The position numbers were made by a program, and so were the translations under genes. A stretch of DNA of 64,000 nt, from positions 8,782,044 to 8,846,043 of the forward strand of contig CM055895.1 in the NCBI GenBank assembly GCA_029582155.1. Direction: 5' to 3'. Within the stretch, counting starts at the first letter, position 1. Every line of letters begins with the position of its first letter. The notes beneath the pieces were generated by a model. That model made no database searches and had not been told where the DNA came from. It worked only from the letters and a program-made list of their open reading frames with translations. The stretch is from Panopea generosa. Lineage: Eukaryota; Mollusca; Bivalvia; Adapedonta; Hiatellidae. Of the stretch, positions 1 to 37,915 are shown piece after piece.

Positions 1-1890
1 ACAAGAGTAATATAGAATCATGTTTTTTTTATTAAAAATTTCGTTTCTTCATTAAAGCATATAAAAGTGTGTGTGGGGGGGGGAGGATAAACCTTTTTTT
101 TAACTTAGCATTCTAACTTCCTATTAAGTCTGAATCCTTATTTTATTCATCCCAACAACTACTCTAATACTACAAATAAGTTTTCTGAATGAATATGAAA
201 GTGATGAAAGTAGCAACTGGTCTAATTTTATTTTGTTTGTAAAAGTTCAACCATGTAAGTGTGATTTGTCAAAAAAAAGAGGGTCGGTGGGTAGAAACAT
301 TTTTTTTAACTTTATTATCAAGTGCTTATGTATATATCTGCTGTATAGAAAATATCCACTTTGATCCCAGGGTTTTCCGGTCCAATAAAAAACACACGGC
401 AAATACCGGAAAATAGCCTGATGTTTAAACTGATATTAGAGCGCCTCGATACCTTATACAAGAAAATGGCGAACGATTCGCGATGAATAGATTCCTTGGA
501 GATTTAACAAGAATTTGTTGTAACTTATTGCCGAGAAACTTTCAATTTTTACTTTGCAAATGATTTAATAATTATAATTGCGTTGGTATGTAGAAAGAAT
601 AAATACTGTAACTATTTCAGAAACAATTTTGTGTAATTTCTTTTTCGCAGTTTTTCAGATTGTTTATTTTTGGTATTGTTTTTGGTCTTGTGGCACAGTT
701 ATAATTCGAATTTCAAGTCACACTTTTCTAAAAATTTCGGACATGTTAAAGATCGTATTTGGTAGACAGTTCTATATATTGATTTTCTTTATCGTTGTTT
801 CGGCGGTAAACTATATGAAAACCGATAAGACTACAAGATATATGCCAATTAGTCGTGCTGTGTTGAATTTAATTGAAACACCTTTCCTGTGTAATCACGT
901 TGAAAGTTTCTGATATCATCTACAATCTGATTGGCTTACAACCGATAAAGGCGGAGCTTATGTATCTTGTTCAATGTTTAGGACAATGACTGACACTCAC
1001 AGTATCAATTAGTTTGTTTTTACAACAAACTGCAGGGGGAGTAAAAATACAATTCACAGGATATAGTAATTGCGGGAGATTTTGAATCCCATCCGGGAGT
1101 CACAGATTTTCTCTTTGATTCTGGGAGACTCCCGCACAATGCGGGAGAGTTCACATGTCTGCATGTGATAATGTGTGATAAATATTGAGACCATTGTCGG
1201 CAAAAATCCATTAAAAGTGATGTTGTTTATAACAATAAGAACTTAATATCATTTCAGTCTGAATTATCATGGTGTAATTGATGAGCAAATACATGGTCAC
1301 AGTTTGGAAAAAGCGTAATGAGCTCACAAACACTTAGCAGTTTAATTGAGATTTTCAATCAATTCATCAATAATTATAATGCAAGTTTTTAATGAATCTG
1401 GTTGTATTAAGCTTAGCATTCTGTTAAATTTTGAAAGAAGATATCATAATGATTGATTCTAAGAACAAGTTTGTTGTCCCACCAGTAGTGTTTTGTTGAT
1501 TATTTCATACCTGTTTGTAGGACAAGTGAATATGGTAACAGGACAAGTGCATTTAGCAAGTCACTCGTCCAGCAGGACCAGTTGCATACAAAATAATGTT
1601 TGTCCCCTGTATTTACTGCTAACTGATTACAATTAAAAAAATTGAATTCCTTTCCAACACATTATTTTATAAAAAAAAAAATTGGATGAAAATGCACCTT
1701 TAAAACGGCAAAAACTCCCGAGAAACTTGAAACACCACACTTCTGATCATTTGTTTAGATTCAACTGCAATGCAGTGGTTTCTCAGTGATGTTATTCTTT
1801 TAAAACATATTTTGTCACTAGTATTTATTTGTGTCACATTACCAAACAGATGTTTATAACAGAAATTAGCAATGATCCCATTAGTACCAA

Positions 1891-2204
1891 GACAGCGCCG
1901 TGGTCTAGTGGTAGAGCGTCCGCCTCGCATGCTGATGGTCGTGGGTTCAATCCCCAGCCAGGTCATACAAAAGACTTTAAAAATGGTACAAGAAGCTTCC
2001 TCGCTTGACGCTTAGCATTTAGAGGAGAGTTCTAGGTCTGGTCAGCCTGGTGTCAGTATAATGTGACTCAGTGGGGTATCATACCATGTCTGTGGCATGA
2101 TACTCCAGTGTGACAGTGCTTAGAATACTGTCTCAAGTAGACACCGTCGCGATATGACTGAAAAATTGTTGAAAGTGACGCTAAACACCATACAACAACA
2201 ACAA
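1891..2204 (+). mobile_element. tRNA-derived SINE (V-SINE-like), full length with target duplications
   Basis: The element begins with a tRNA-like head. It carries an RNA polymerase III A box (TGGTCTAGTGGTAGAGC, 1901-1917) and a B box (GGTTCAATCC, 1944-1953), and the anticodon region resembles tRNA-Ala. A roughly 200-bp body follows. The 3' part reads like the conserved mollusc V-SINE tail (ATATGACTGAAAAATTGTTG followed by GACGCTAAACACCAT) and ends in an ACA repeat. Flanks CCCATTAGTACCAA (1877-1890) and CCCATAAGTACCAA (2205-2218) match at 13 of 14 positions, so they are read as the target-site duplication. RUDI-type SINEs in molluscs are the closest family known to me; this is not a tRNA gene. 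Confidence 0.8.
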
Positions 2205-2222
2205 CCCATAAGTACCAATAGT

Positions 2223-2305
2223 GGAGTGCTTGGTCTAGTGGTAGAGCACTGAAACCAGGATCTTTGTCATGGGTTCAATCCTCTGCTTCAATTATGTCTT
2301 AAGTG
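2223..2305 (+). mobile_element. tRNA-like SINE head fragment
   Basis: A second tRNA-like head follows directly after the full SINE. It has an A box (TGGTCTAGTGGTAGAGCAC) and a B box (GGGTTCAATCC), but the conserved SINE body and tail are missing. It looks like a truncated insertion. Confidence 0.55.
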
Positions 2306-2329
2306 TCCATGTCAAATTTATGTGCTTAA

Positions 2330-2533
2330 CCCTTTACTTCATATAGACGCATTTGGACACCTAATATAGAAGGCTTTTGAATTATTGGGTGAATTATGTT
2401 TATATTAACTAACAGAGTTGAAAACAGTGCAGGAAGTGTTCAGATTGCTTGTTACGAGGAATCTGAACTCTTCCTGCACTGTTTTCAAAGGCCTTCTGTG
2501 ATTGGTGCGGGAAAACGCGTATGGAGCAAAGTG
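2330..2533 (+). mobile_element. piggyBac-like MITE, copy 1
   Basis: A 204-bp element sits between TTAA at 2326-2329 and TTAA at 2534-2537. It starts CCCTTTACTTC and ends GAGCAAAGTG, an imperfect terminal inverted repeat. TTAA duplication with CCC/GGG ends is typical of piggyBac elements. The interior holds a long hairpin made from GAAAACAGTGCAGGAAG and its complement. Copies at 37563 and 50433 share the whole structure. There is no transposase, so it is non-autonomous. Confidence 0.75.
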
Positions 2534-4107
2534 TTAATACTAATTCTATCCGCGAAGACTTGGAGCGTGATTTGCCTAAGTTGTAAGGAATTGTTTCACA
2601 ATCGAAACAACTAGTTTTAACTAAAACATTTGTGGATTATTCAAAACATATCATAATTACTGCCAAGTAAGAAAAGATTTACATAAAAAAAATTCCCTTA
2701 CTATAAAACTTGATATAGTAAAAAAGAGTTTTGACTTTTTCTACAACTACATCATATGTCAATGTAGTCACATTTGACTATTACGCAACAGGTGGTGCTA
2801 GGTCAAGAAAGGATAATGAAAGGATAGACAGTAAAACGAGGTTTGATAGTTAAAGGTCGAAATAAGAATAAAGTGTGTCCAACTACATTTTCGCCTCTTC
2901 AGCCCAGACCTCTCTGGTTATGGCGAGCGCTGTGGCACAGCAATGGGAATCAATAGACTACTTGTTGTTGGACCCTTCCAGACTAGAATGAGAGTGGTGA
3001 CAGCCACTGCTTGTATACTGTATGTACACATTTGTGTTTATCTTTAGTCAGAGACAATAATTAACAATTCATAAAAAATGTCTTCCGCGAATACACATAA
3101 CATATTGTTATTTCCTTTTGACAGACTCATTTTAGGTGTTTGTCAGCACAAACAAACAGCCATATGCTTGACATATAATAAAGGAACATAAAACATTTCA
3201 CTTCATGAAAAGAAACACTGTGACCAATATGAAGACGCATAAACTTCAAATACAAATAATGAATTCGTCTAACCTCATCGGAGGAAGCCATTTTCAGTCT
3301 AAATTCGCTTGATTTTGTATATACTGGACGTGTATCCGAATGAGAATAATGTTCCAAAAAATTGAATTTACCAAATGCCACCGCATGCAGATACCGACTC
3401 CCTTTTCGATTATTGAATTAATTTACCAATAAAAAATGGGAATATACTAGGCCTATTATTATATAACATAAACATGATAGAACAAACAAATTTAATGTTG
3501 ATCTAATTAAAGATTTGAAATATTAGACATGCAAACAAAGACATTTATTGATGACACGAATAGGTTTTCATAATTGTATGTATTGTTTTGTATAATACGA
3601 TTGTGATAATTATAGCACTTGTCTAACGTGTCTTGACCACGTGTAGAATCATCTTTATAACCATTTCCTTTTCTCTATATCTTCTTTAAACTTTTTCTTT
3701 TACCTAAACGTTCTTATTAAAGTTATTGTTTCGCTCTATTCTTGTGGGGAAAAAACTTTTACATTTATGCCATGTTTTATCTCTGTATATATAATTTATG
3801 GGAAGAACCTTAACTTATGTTGTTAAGAACTTTTGGCTCGACCCTACTGTACACATTGTGGTAATAAAATATGATTAAATCAAGGAACTATGGAACATGC
3901 ATAGTATCAAACCAAGGTTCTCTATTACCCTCAAAGTTCTCACCCTCAAAGTTCTCGTGTGTTTTTTTTCGCACTATTTAATCAATTTAATTGACCTTTA
4001 AAACCTTCTATTTTATATATAATCTTTATTAGCCTCTAATAATGAAGAGTTACAAAACACACGAAAAAAGAAAAAAAGCAACATACAATTATACATTACA
4101 CTACACT

Positions 4108-4245
<138 letters not shown>

Positions 4246-6512
4246 ACACACGTTTTCACGCCCGAACACGCACGAGCATATACACACGAAATAACGAAAC
4301 GTATGAAGAGAACATGGTAATAAAAATGATCTAAAAAAATAACAAGGACTTTAAAGTATCATCCTATGGGGGACAACGATCCAAAATTTGTGAGGTGGGA
4401 AACAGCGATAGGCATAGCAAGAATATATACCCACATTCTCCTTTTGTCCCTACTTCTTCCCTTGCATATTTCTCTTAAAGTGAAATACTGATAATGATAG
4501 TTTTATTTATCGTCGACACAGGTTTCCGTTATTGGCCACGCCTCCAGAAGAGTATAAGTAACTTTAGATTTTTGAGGATAGTACAGAGATACAGAACTGA
4601 GAAACATTTGTAGCGTCCCTGGTTCTTTTACATGCCCGGTGTTAAGTATGGGACCTCGATTTTTGTTAAAGTCTCATCCAAAAGACTGATTAGTATTTAT
4701 AGTTGAAGGATTGGGGTCAAACCTGCGATCCGTGAATAACTTACTTCTTCACCTTTCTACATACAATTCATATTTCTGTGTTGTGTTGTAAAAATGTGTT
4801 TTTGTTAAAACTAGTATACTGCCTTTTTTGTTAAAAAAATAAACATTTCGTAAAAATTCCAACATGTTTCGTTTTCAAAATGTAATATCTTGAATTCATG
4901 AGAAAATATTAATAATTGATACTTAGAAATAATCAACATATTACCAGCTTCAATTTGGTAGCAAAATTATTATATTCAGTCCAAAATCCAAAGACAGATT
5001 TATTGTTTAGAGAGATTTTTTTAATTATATTCAAATTTATATCTATTTCTTGTTGTGCCTTATGGTAATGTCTAATTTCAAAGTGAGTGTTTTCACGACT
5101 TCTTCCCTCTTTTTTATTCGAGTGACAGTAGGCTTTAAAACCATGGTAATTTCTGAGTCATTTGAGGTTAGATTTGTATCATCGATTGAGTTAGTATTTG
5201 TATTAGATATTAAATATTTTCCAAAACAATTCATCATTTGTTTTTATTTCTTCAGACAAACTTTTATCAAATAGGTATTTTGATATTTTCTTTGATTGAT
5301 GCTGTTTAGTATTTTTGCCATAATTTACTTTTTCTTTTTTTCTTTTTTTTCTTAACTCTTGGCCAACAAAGAATAGTTTGCTTTCTTTGCACCCTGGCAT
5401 GTGAGTCTCAATTTGTTTATTTAGTTTGTTAGTATTTATTATTCATTTGGCATTGTTCTCTTTACATTCCTGGGTCCAATAAAAAAATTGATTGTTCCTG
5501 TTGAAAGATATGATTTATTGAGAAGTAGGTTTCAATTGTTGTTAGCCTAAACGACCTTGTTTAACCTTTATACGTGCGGCACGTTGTTGTTTTTTGTTTT
5601 TTTTTAATTCATGAAATCGATGATTATTTTTACACATAGTAATAGTTAAATATGAACTTTAATAAATTAAAGTCCTCAGTTTTGCCAGAGACATATACCA
5701 TGTAATTAAGTCATTGTTTTTTACAAGGACTTAACATACACTCTATATCTTTGTTCCACTTATTTAACTCAAATCCTTGTTCACTATTTTTGGCCATGTT
5801 TTACTCGATTAATTAAGCATGTTCCTTACCTAGCAAACTAATAAAAGTGCACTAATTTTTGAAAATATGTAATTAAAAACATAAAAATAACATTATCAAA
5901 ATAACAGATTTGACTGTTTTAAATTATATTTTTAACTTAAAAGTTTATATTGAAATATTTAATTGCAATAAATAAAAATAAATAATTTGCAAAGCCGTTC
6001 GTGATTGGCTGACAGGAAAAGAGAGGCAGTTTCAAACTTACACGAATGTGTTTTCATGGTAAAAATAAGATACTTCTCTATTAGTAAGGTGAGATACCCG
6101 ATTAACAATTTAGTTATATATATTTATAATAGTTCCAATATATATATCATATAGCAAGTTTTTGACACCAATGATTTTTTTATAAAATGTGTTTAGAGAA
6201 GAGCAGGTGCTTGTCAGTCAGTGTTACCCCACCCACATAGATTGTAAATATTGGACTGTAAACACAAAAACAGCTGTAGGCAATAATAAGTTTCGACCTT
6301 TTTTACTTCCAATATAGTGTATAATTAGCATCCTCGCACCTTAGTTAAAATTTTCAGACCACCAATACATCATTCTAGTTTCTTATGACAGCATTGCTGT
6401 CTACTTCTTCCAATAATGTACAGGTCCCACTTTGAGGGACTTCCCATTGAAACATATATATGGCCCAAAATGTGTAAGTGTACATTTAGTAACTGAGGTT
6501 ACTTATTATATG

Positions 6513-7100
6513 TCTTTGTTAACTTTTGGTGATTAACAGTTTATTAATATCTCTTGCAGGAACTTTGCCCATTTGCAACATGTCTATGGTAACCGAGGTT
6601 ACTTCTTCTTCAAAATACAACACTCCTTCATTAATGAAGACTGTTGTGCCAGTGCCATAAAACGTTTTAAAATTGATAGTTATGATAGGTGCAGTTTATA
6701 CAGTTTGAGGTGCTCAGAGATGACTTGAAAGTGTTACTTTTAAAATTATTTACATTTAATGATGGTCTACAGTTGGAGAATGGGGGTGAGGACAGCTACA
6801 GGGATAAGGGCTTTAAAAGAATCCACTGTGGCCACCTGGTGTATAAAGGTTGGGAGTATGTTTCATTGTATTAGAGTTCTGAGATAGAATGAGTATGTGT
6901 AATGTCTTTGGCTGTCTGAATATGTTTGTAACAGTGGATATTGCTAAGTCTAGATCTGAAGTCAACAGGGACTAGTAGATTATGTCTGGTTACTTTTGGT
7001 AGTGAATAGTTTATTAATATCTCTAGTCTTACAGGAACTTTTGGTACCTTTTGGTAATTAAAAGTTTATTAAAATCTCTAGTCTTACAGGAACTTTGTCC
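6513..7100 (+). repeat. three copies of a ~50-bp segment
   Basis: The segment CTTTTGGTnATTAAnAG followed by TTTATTAATATCTC and ACAGGAACTTTG occurs near 6513-6565, 6993-7037 and 7040-7095. The last two are tandem and the first lies about 450 bp away. This is local duplication, with no coding signal. Confidence 0.6.
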
Positions 7101-7311
7101 ATTTGTAACCCAGTATATCACGTGTCAGTTAGCCTATAAGGAAAAACACTATAAATGTCCATGGAATTATGTAGAGAAGGAAAGGCAACTGTTTGAGATT
7201 TTGTCATGCATAATCTTGCAATATCTCGTTTTCATTTATCTTAATTTCATTTCATGAAATTCTCTCAGGCACGTATATCAAAATTCTTACACTGCATAAT
7301 GAAATTATCAT

Positions 7312-7313
<2 letters not shown>

Positions 7314-7346
<33 letters not shown>

Positions 7347-7570
7347 GGGTTTAACGCCATTTTCAACACATTTCAGGTTATAATATATATATATGGCATA
7401 TCCAGTTTTACTGATGGAGGAAGACCTCAGACTGAGAAGAAACACGTCCTTCTGCAAGTAACTGGCAAATTTTTTCACAAAGTTTTTGGAGCAAGCTGGA
7501 CTCGAACCTAAGACCTTAATGGTAGGAGTTAATAAGCTCGCTCCTAAAACTAAAGGTGGGTTTCTGCGAA
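7314..7570 (-). mobile_element. SINE-B copy 1 (tRNA-derived, poly-A tailed)
   Basis: Read on the minus strand, it has a B box (AGGTTCGAGTCC) near 7498-7509. A conserved body follows (GCCAGTTACTTGCAG, then CTGAGGTCTTCCTCC), then an end reading GGCGTTAAACCCCAT and a run of 30 A (T at 7314-7343). The same body occurs at 24605, 33598, 36840, 40756 and 49930. The long pure A tail suggests a fairly recent insertion. Confidence 0.7.
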
Positions 7571-8012
7571 GAAAGATAGTGGTATTGCTGGCCATCTTGG
7601 TCTGTGGTCTCAATACACAAATCAAAGATAAGGTTTCACCAATTAGTACACGACTGTATTTGGCATTCTCGGTATATCCGACTCCGAGTAATGTTGGTTG
7701 TTCAGTGTAATATACATCCCAGCTTCTCTACAGGCCATTCAAGCACAGGGGCACCCCAGCACTTGACTATCAGAATTGGTATTCCCCTAGCGCTTGAATT
7801 CTTTGACAAAACTTTACAAAAGCTTATTTCCCTCTAAATCATTATTTTTCTTTGCATATCTTTTCTCATTTTAAAGCCTAAATTTTCACCCTATTCAGTC
7901 CATTCTTATTTGGGGCACTGATTTTTACCCGGTATTTTCATTTTTATAATTTTATTGTTTTTTTAATATATTTGCAGAATTCAGTACATGGTAACATATA
8001 ATCAAACTCAAG

Positions 8013-32413
<24,401 letters not shown>

Positions 32414-33597
32414 GAAGACTCCTGGCCCATCTACAAACTGCCGATACAATAGTGCCTTGTCATTATTCATATGTTAGATAGCTGTGATAACCTAGTTTTT
32501 GTCCGTCTGTGCTCCATTCTCCAGTCAAATGTTGCTTCTCACTTATTTTGTTATTATGTTATACTTAAATTTCTACTCCTTTAAACATCTATTAAACACA
32601 AAATGTTTGAAATAACTTGTACAAGCATTATATTGTATCATATATATATAATGGTTCATGTTTGTAGCATAAATATATATATGTATGATTTATTTATATT
32701 TAAATACAACCAGTGGAGAGCATGGACTTTTATATAACATAAGTGCTTTTATACTGTCCGGTAGAATTAGTATGAATTTTTGAATAGATTTGCCTTAATT
32801 TTTTGCTCATGTCAATTTATGGTCAACCATCTTTTCATTGCACTCACCTTATTTCAACTTTGTACCCAACACAGTATTTTATCCATAGTATGGAACCAGT
32901 TAATTCCATTTGGATGTCAATTCTACTATTCAAAATTCATGCATATTTGTCAAAGAGTTTTCTCCACTAAGAAAACTGGCCACTATTGGTGACGGATGCC
33001 ATTAATAGGACCTCCCTCTGTTGTCTAGTGCATTACCACAAGATTTGTTAAACACGAACTCATATTTATATATTCCTCCACTAATAAAACTGGATGCCAC
33101 ATGTAATATGTCGAAAATGATATTAAATCCCACGAAAATAAATGTGACTGACATTTAGCGAAACTCAAATATAAATAGAGGATATTTGTTTGTTTTGGTG
33201 TAAGATCGAAATATAGATCAAGTGATTACCAAAAGTCGTATTCATTTTTGGTGATCACAAGATGAAATATCATTTGATCTTGCACCAAAAAATATAAATT
33301 TTCTTTTTTTTTGTATGCATTCACATAAATATTTATTTATTTTGACCTCAATTCACCATTAGAGATTGGATTAATAAAAAAATTAATATGCAATGAAAAA
33401 AAATTATTTTTTTTTGCATAATTTCACTGTTTGAAACCTATAATTCATCAAAAAGCATAAAACTAAAGGTATTAATATAATGTTCTAGTTGTTTACCTTA
33501 AGTATTGTAATTTCAATATTAATAATAATATTGATTTATAAATTCAATTCACATAAACTTTTCCCAATTTAAACTATTAATACATTTATCCAGGTCA

Positions 33598-33832
33598 TCC
33601 CTGACTTAGTTGTCTAAGGTACTGTTGTCTAATTACCACTTTCACCGCTGAGATTTGTGGGTCCGAGCCCTTCTCGGTCCAAAATTTTTATGTGAGAAAA
33701 TTTGCCAGTTACTTATAATGAAAATAGTACTACTCGGAATTCATTCTGAGGTCTTCCTTCACCCGTGAAACTGGATATGCTGTATATAAATTTCCGTGCT
33801 CAAAATGGTGTTAAACTACGTTCCACCATTTA
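33598..33832 (+). mobile_element. SINE-B copy 3
   Basis: Head with B-box-like GGGTCCGAGCCC, body GTGAGAAAATTTGCCAGTTA and CTGAGGTCTTCCTTCACCCG, and tail ending CTCAAAATGGTGTTAAACTA. Nearly full length and diverged. Confidence 0.65.
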
Positions 33833-34876
33833 TCTTTATCCTAGAATTGCAGAAAATTGGAAGCAATTCAGACTGGCAGTGATATAAATGAAGAAAAAAA
33901 ATTCATGGGATAGATAAAAATTAGTTCACGCTTTATTTCATTTTCTACTCTGTAAAGTATTATGAGTAAGAACCTCCATTTCTAAATAGATGGTCAAACA
34001 ATTGTTTGCAGAAGAGTTGTGCCCATTTTCTGCCAGCTTTAACTAGACTCGTAATTAATATAACAGTACATGTACATTAAATTTCACATTAATATTACTA
34101 TTCACATCTTGAATTCAAGTACATTTAAAAAAAAATACTTTTTTTTTTCTTCTGATTACCGGTATACATAACTTAGGGTTGGAGAAAACCATGAACATTG
34201 TTGCACAAGGCGCCATTTGAGTTTTGCGGAAAAACTTATTTAGATCGTCTGTGATGTGCCATAATTATAAGTGTATGTATTCTGTCGTTTGTGGGTTAAT
34301 TATTTCTTTTTTTTTATCTACTTTTATTTTGATTGGCATTTTTTTTTGTAAATTTACTGTGATTTATGACCTGTAAATATATGTACATGAAGTTCACATA
34401 CCTCAGTGTTTTTAAACTTTGATATATTTTAAACCCCTGCTAGTGTACAATACATATATTTATATGCATGTATTATAAGAATATTGGGTGTCGATACATA
34501 CATGGCTGACCTATGATGCTCAGATACAAATGTATTATAGAAAATAAGTAATTTGTACATGATCGAGTCCAACCAATATGTAACAATAAGTCACATGTAC
34601 TGGTTACAGTCTCAATGTGCATCCTGTAGTAACTTACATTGAAACAATATTACTATCTTGTGAAAAAATGATTTAATCTGTATATATGCAGGTTTATCCA
34701 ACTCTAGCTGTAAATTACCCCCAAGAATTTATAAATTTATTAGGATTTCTTTTTCACAAAGTTCACAAATAAAAGTGAGCGACAGTCACATTTTTAATTC
34801 CAGTAAGTCCTTTCTCACACAAGATCTTTTTCTCTCTGAAAATTAGATATTTTGTGCATAATATTAACACTCAATT

Positions 34877-34880
<4 letters not shown>

Positions 34881-34929
<49 letters not shown>
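34881..34929. repeat. TA microsatellite
   Basis: About 24 TA units without interruption. Confidence 0.95.
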
Positions 34930-34935
<6 letters not shown>

Positions 34936-36642
34936 ATCGGAAATTATTTTATTATTAATTGAAATTCAAGGAATACAGATGTTTGTTTTGTTAAATTTAT
35001 ATTGAACAAAATGGTAAACACACATTTACTCGATTTGTATACACATGCTGGAAAATATTTTACCAATTGATATTAAAGGTACACATACTTGTTCTGTTAA
35101 AATCATATTGAACAAAATAATACCAATATAAACATTCTGCTGAACTATTATTGTCACTGCTTTTTTTATTTAATAAAGAATATTTTTAACTAACGGGTCT
35201 ACCATGCAGGAAAGCTTCACCTCCCTTCAAGGCAGTAAATTTTATTCAACGAGCAAACAAATAATTTTGTGCAGAAATTGCATTCATATATTTATATCTG
35301 CAAATTTGTTAAACCGATGCCTGTCCTTGGTCAACTGTATTTTGTTAACTGTTTTGGTGATTACCATTTAATAAAGAAAAAAAGTAGTTTTACCCAGTTT
35401 AATTCATCTTTACAATAATGGTGAATTTCTCATGTAATATTGCTATTTATTATTAATGCCCTGCAAATATTATCTGTTGAAAAATGAAATTTTGCTTGCA
35501 TGTTAATGAAAAGTGATAAATTTTTCAATTAGGTTGTGATAATTATTGCAATGGATACATATCAACATTTAATGTATATGTTCTGTGGTTGACTAATAGA
35601 TGTATTGTTTTCATAAAATGCCTGTAAATAGGGGTAAATGCTAGATTTGTAAATTTCAACTTGTGGGTTAGAAAATATTTCCAGAATGATCTCGAAAGGT
35701 TAACGTGATGATGAAAAATTAATTCATTTTATAATTTTCTTGTTTGAAAGCAGTCATGGTATTTGAAAAGCATTTTATGCTTCAAGTTTTCAGTACACAA
35801 GTAAAACAGCTGAAACCACATCTTTGTTGTTTTATTATTTAATACAAGCCTCATATTTTAATTAAAAACAAAATGTCCCATTTTACAATTTGTGAATTAC
35901 TATATAATTTTTATCTTTATATGGCCGTATAATTATGTTTATAGATCTCTGCATGTAAATTGTTGCCTGTATTGACGCACTGTAAAGTAATAAATCATGC
36001 CATCATTGATTGTTTCTGTAATTATTTATTTCCAATAAACACCCAAGCTTTTTGTAATAAAGTGACAAATGAAGTATTCACAACAGTGGTTTTTGTATGG
36101 TGTTTTACGTTGCTTTCAACAATTTTTCAGTCATATTGCGGTGGTATCTACGAGACAGTATTCTAAGCACCGACACACTTGAGTATCATACCGCAGACAA
36201 TATGATACCCCGTCCAGTCAAACTATACTAACAATGGTTCAACCAAGGTTGCATTTTCTGAATTATTCAACCCCAAAGTTGGTTTCATTTGAATTAATAT
36301 ATTATGAACGATATATACTTTACGTTTACAAACTATTTTTATCGTAAGTGGTTTTGTGAAATTCAACCCAGACTTAGAATGCAAGTCTAAGGCGCGGTCA
36401 CAAGATCGCTACTGAGGTTTTTGAGTTCAAGTGCAGCTTAGTTTTAATGAATGAATAGGGTTTTTAGGCGTACCAACACACAATAGGTTATCCGATGCCA
36501 ACAGGAAGGAAGATTCCAGGTTCACTCTACATGTACAAAAACAACAAGTTAACATACAGATTAAAAAAAATACATCAACAAATGAATATGCAGAATGAAC
36601 CTAGAATCTTGATACCTGCAGAACTGCATATTACTCAATTTG

Positions 36643-36840
36643 TCACTTCTTACGACATGCATGAGCCACAGTGATCCTATTCTTGCCATCACTCATGGCT
36701 CCCTGGAACCACACAGGGGTTGATAATTTAACCACAATAGTGAACATGACAAAAAATGATAAAATGAACATGACACCCATTCGGAGGATTCCTACCCCTC
36801 TGCAGAGATCGACAGTGATTCTTTTCTTAGCCAGAACCAC
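36643..36840 (-). pseudogene. possible exon or pseudogene fragment, one hydrophobic segment
   Basis: A 65-codon frame with RGVGILRMGVMFILSFFVMF followed by TIVVKLSTPVWFQG. The order of charged residue, V/IG-IL, membrane segment and then P-W-W/F faintly recalls the first membrane segment of LHFPL/claudin-like tetraspans. No flanking exons were recognised and both strands are open. A SINE-B fragment abuts it. Treat as unproven. Confidence 0.2.
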
Positions 36841-36990
36841 ATGGGCTGCTTGGTCTTAAAACTTTATATGAAAAAGATAACTGCAGCTGGTGCTGTTCTG
36901 CTTCATTCTGAGATCTTCCTCCACCAATAAAACTGAATGCCATATATAAACCTATTATGTGTTGAAAGTTCATGAAATATGTAGTACATG
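36840..36990 (+). mobile_element. SINE-B fragment, copy 4
   Basis: Contains CATTCTGAGATCTTCCTCCA followed by CCAATAAAACTGAATGCCAT; the head is replaced by unrelated sequence. Confidence 0.55.
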
Positions 36991-37562
36991 TAGAGTAAAT
37001 AAAACCCAAACTTGCTAGTTACATGTGATTAGCACCACCATGTCTGTTTCACATTTATCTAGAACTGATGAACATGTAAAATATGTATTGCATCCGTAAG
37101 TTAAATTTGATGAATGTAATGGCAAAAGAAAAAAACAAAAACACTATAAGCGTTGCTCAGTAATATAAAATATTCATTATTGCGACATTTTTTTTTGGTA
37201 TTGTGATCGAGCACAAATCTTCATTAAATGAAGGTTCATGGGTTTCCGTTTAACAGAAAATGAACATCAAAATTCTCTATATATCTATGTTATTATAACG
37301 CATTAAAGTATATTGGGGATTTTTCTAAATTTTGGAATTGTCAAAAACTTATTTTTTCCAATATATCATGCCTGTACATACTGAGAAATTATTGCATTAT
37401 GGATATCTATATAAATGGGCCAAAATAATGCATTGGAAAGGGATTTCCTAACTTGGCCCACATGCCCAGGTCAATTAGAAATTTACTGAGAGAATAAAGA
37501 AATGCTGGGTGAATTTCAGAGCCACATAATTGAACAAGTGTAAGTGAAATTTATGCATTTAA

Positions 37563-37740
37563 CCCTTTACTCCATAGATACACATTTTCCCGCACCAATC
37601 ACAGAAGGCCTTTGAAAACAGTGCAGGAGGAGTTACGAGCAATCTGAACACTTCCTGCACTGTTTTCCACTCTGTCAATTGGAATAAACATAATTCATCC
37701 AATAATTCAAAAGCTTTCTATATTAGGTGTCCAAAGGCGT
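37563..37740 (-). mobile_element. piggyBac-like MITE, copy 2 (one end lost)
   Basis: Begins after TTAA (37559-37562) with CCCTTTACTCCATAG and carries the same hairpin sequence as copies 1 and 3, with part of one arm deleted. Compared with the others it is inverted. The expected other TTAA end is absent; a tandem array takes its place. Confidence 0.7.
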
Positions 37741-37915
37741 CTATATTAGGTGTCCAAAAGAGTTTATATTAGGTGTCCAAAGGCGTCTATATTAGGTGTC
37801 CAAAGGCGTCTATATTAGGTGTCCAAAGGAGTCTACATTAGAGGTGTCCAAAGGAGTCTATATTAGAGGTGTCCAAAGGCGTCTATATTAGGTGTCCAAA
37901 GGCATTTATATTAGA
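37719..37915 (-). repeat. 23-bp tandem array grown from the MITE end
   Basis: About eight units of TATATTAGGTGTCCAAAGGC plus GTC. In the intact MITE at 50433 the subterminal sequence contains one such unit (GACGCCTTTAGACACC and TAATATAGA in reverse). The array therefore arose by expansion of the element's own subterminal region. Confidence 0.85.

Noticed and set aside
578..913. 111-codon frame rich in hydrophobic residues
   Set aside because: It depends on a TTG start, has no recognised similarity, and its bias follows the local T-rich composition.
1891..1965. Possible tRNA-Ala gene
   Set aside because: Stems are imperfect and it is joined to a SINE body and tail with flanking target duplications.
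3127..3381. Minus-strand frame with ATGGCTTCCTCCGATGAG followed by GTTAGA, like a short first exon
   Set aside because: No downstream exon was recognised, so a gene divergent from MELK cannot be supported.
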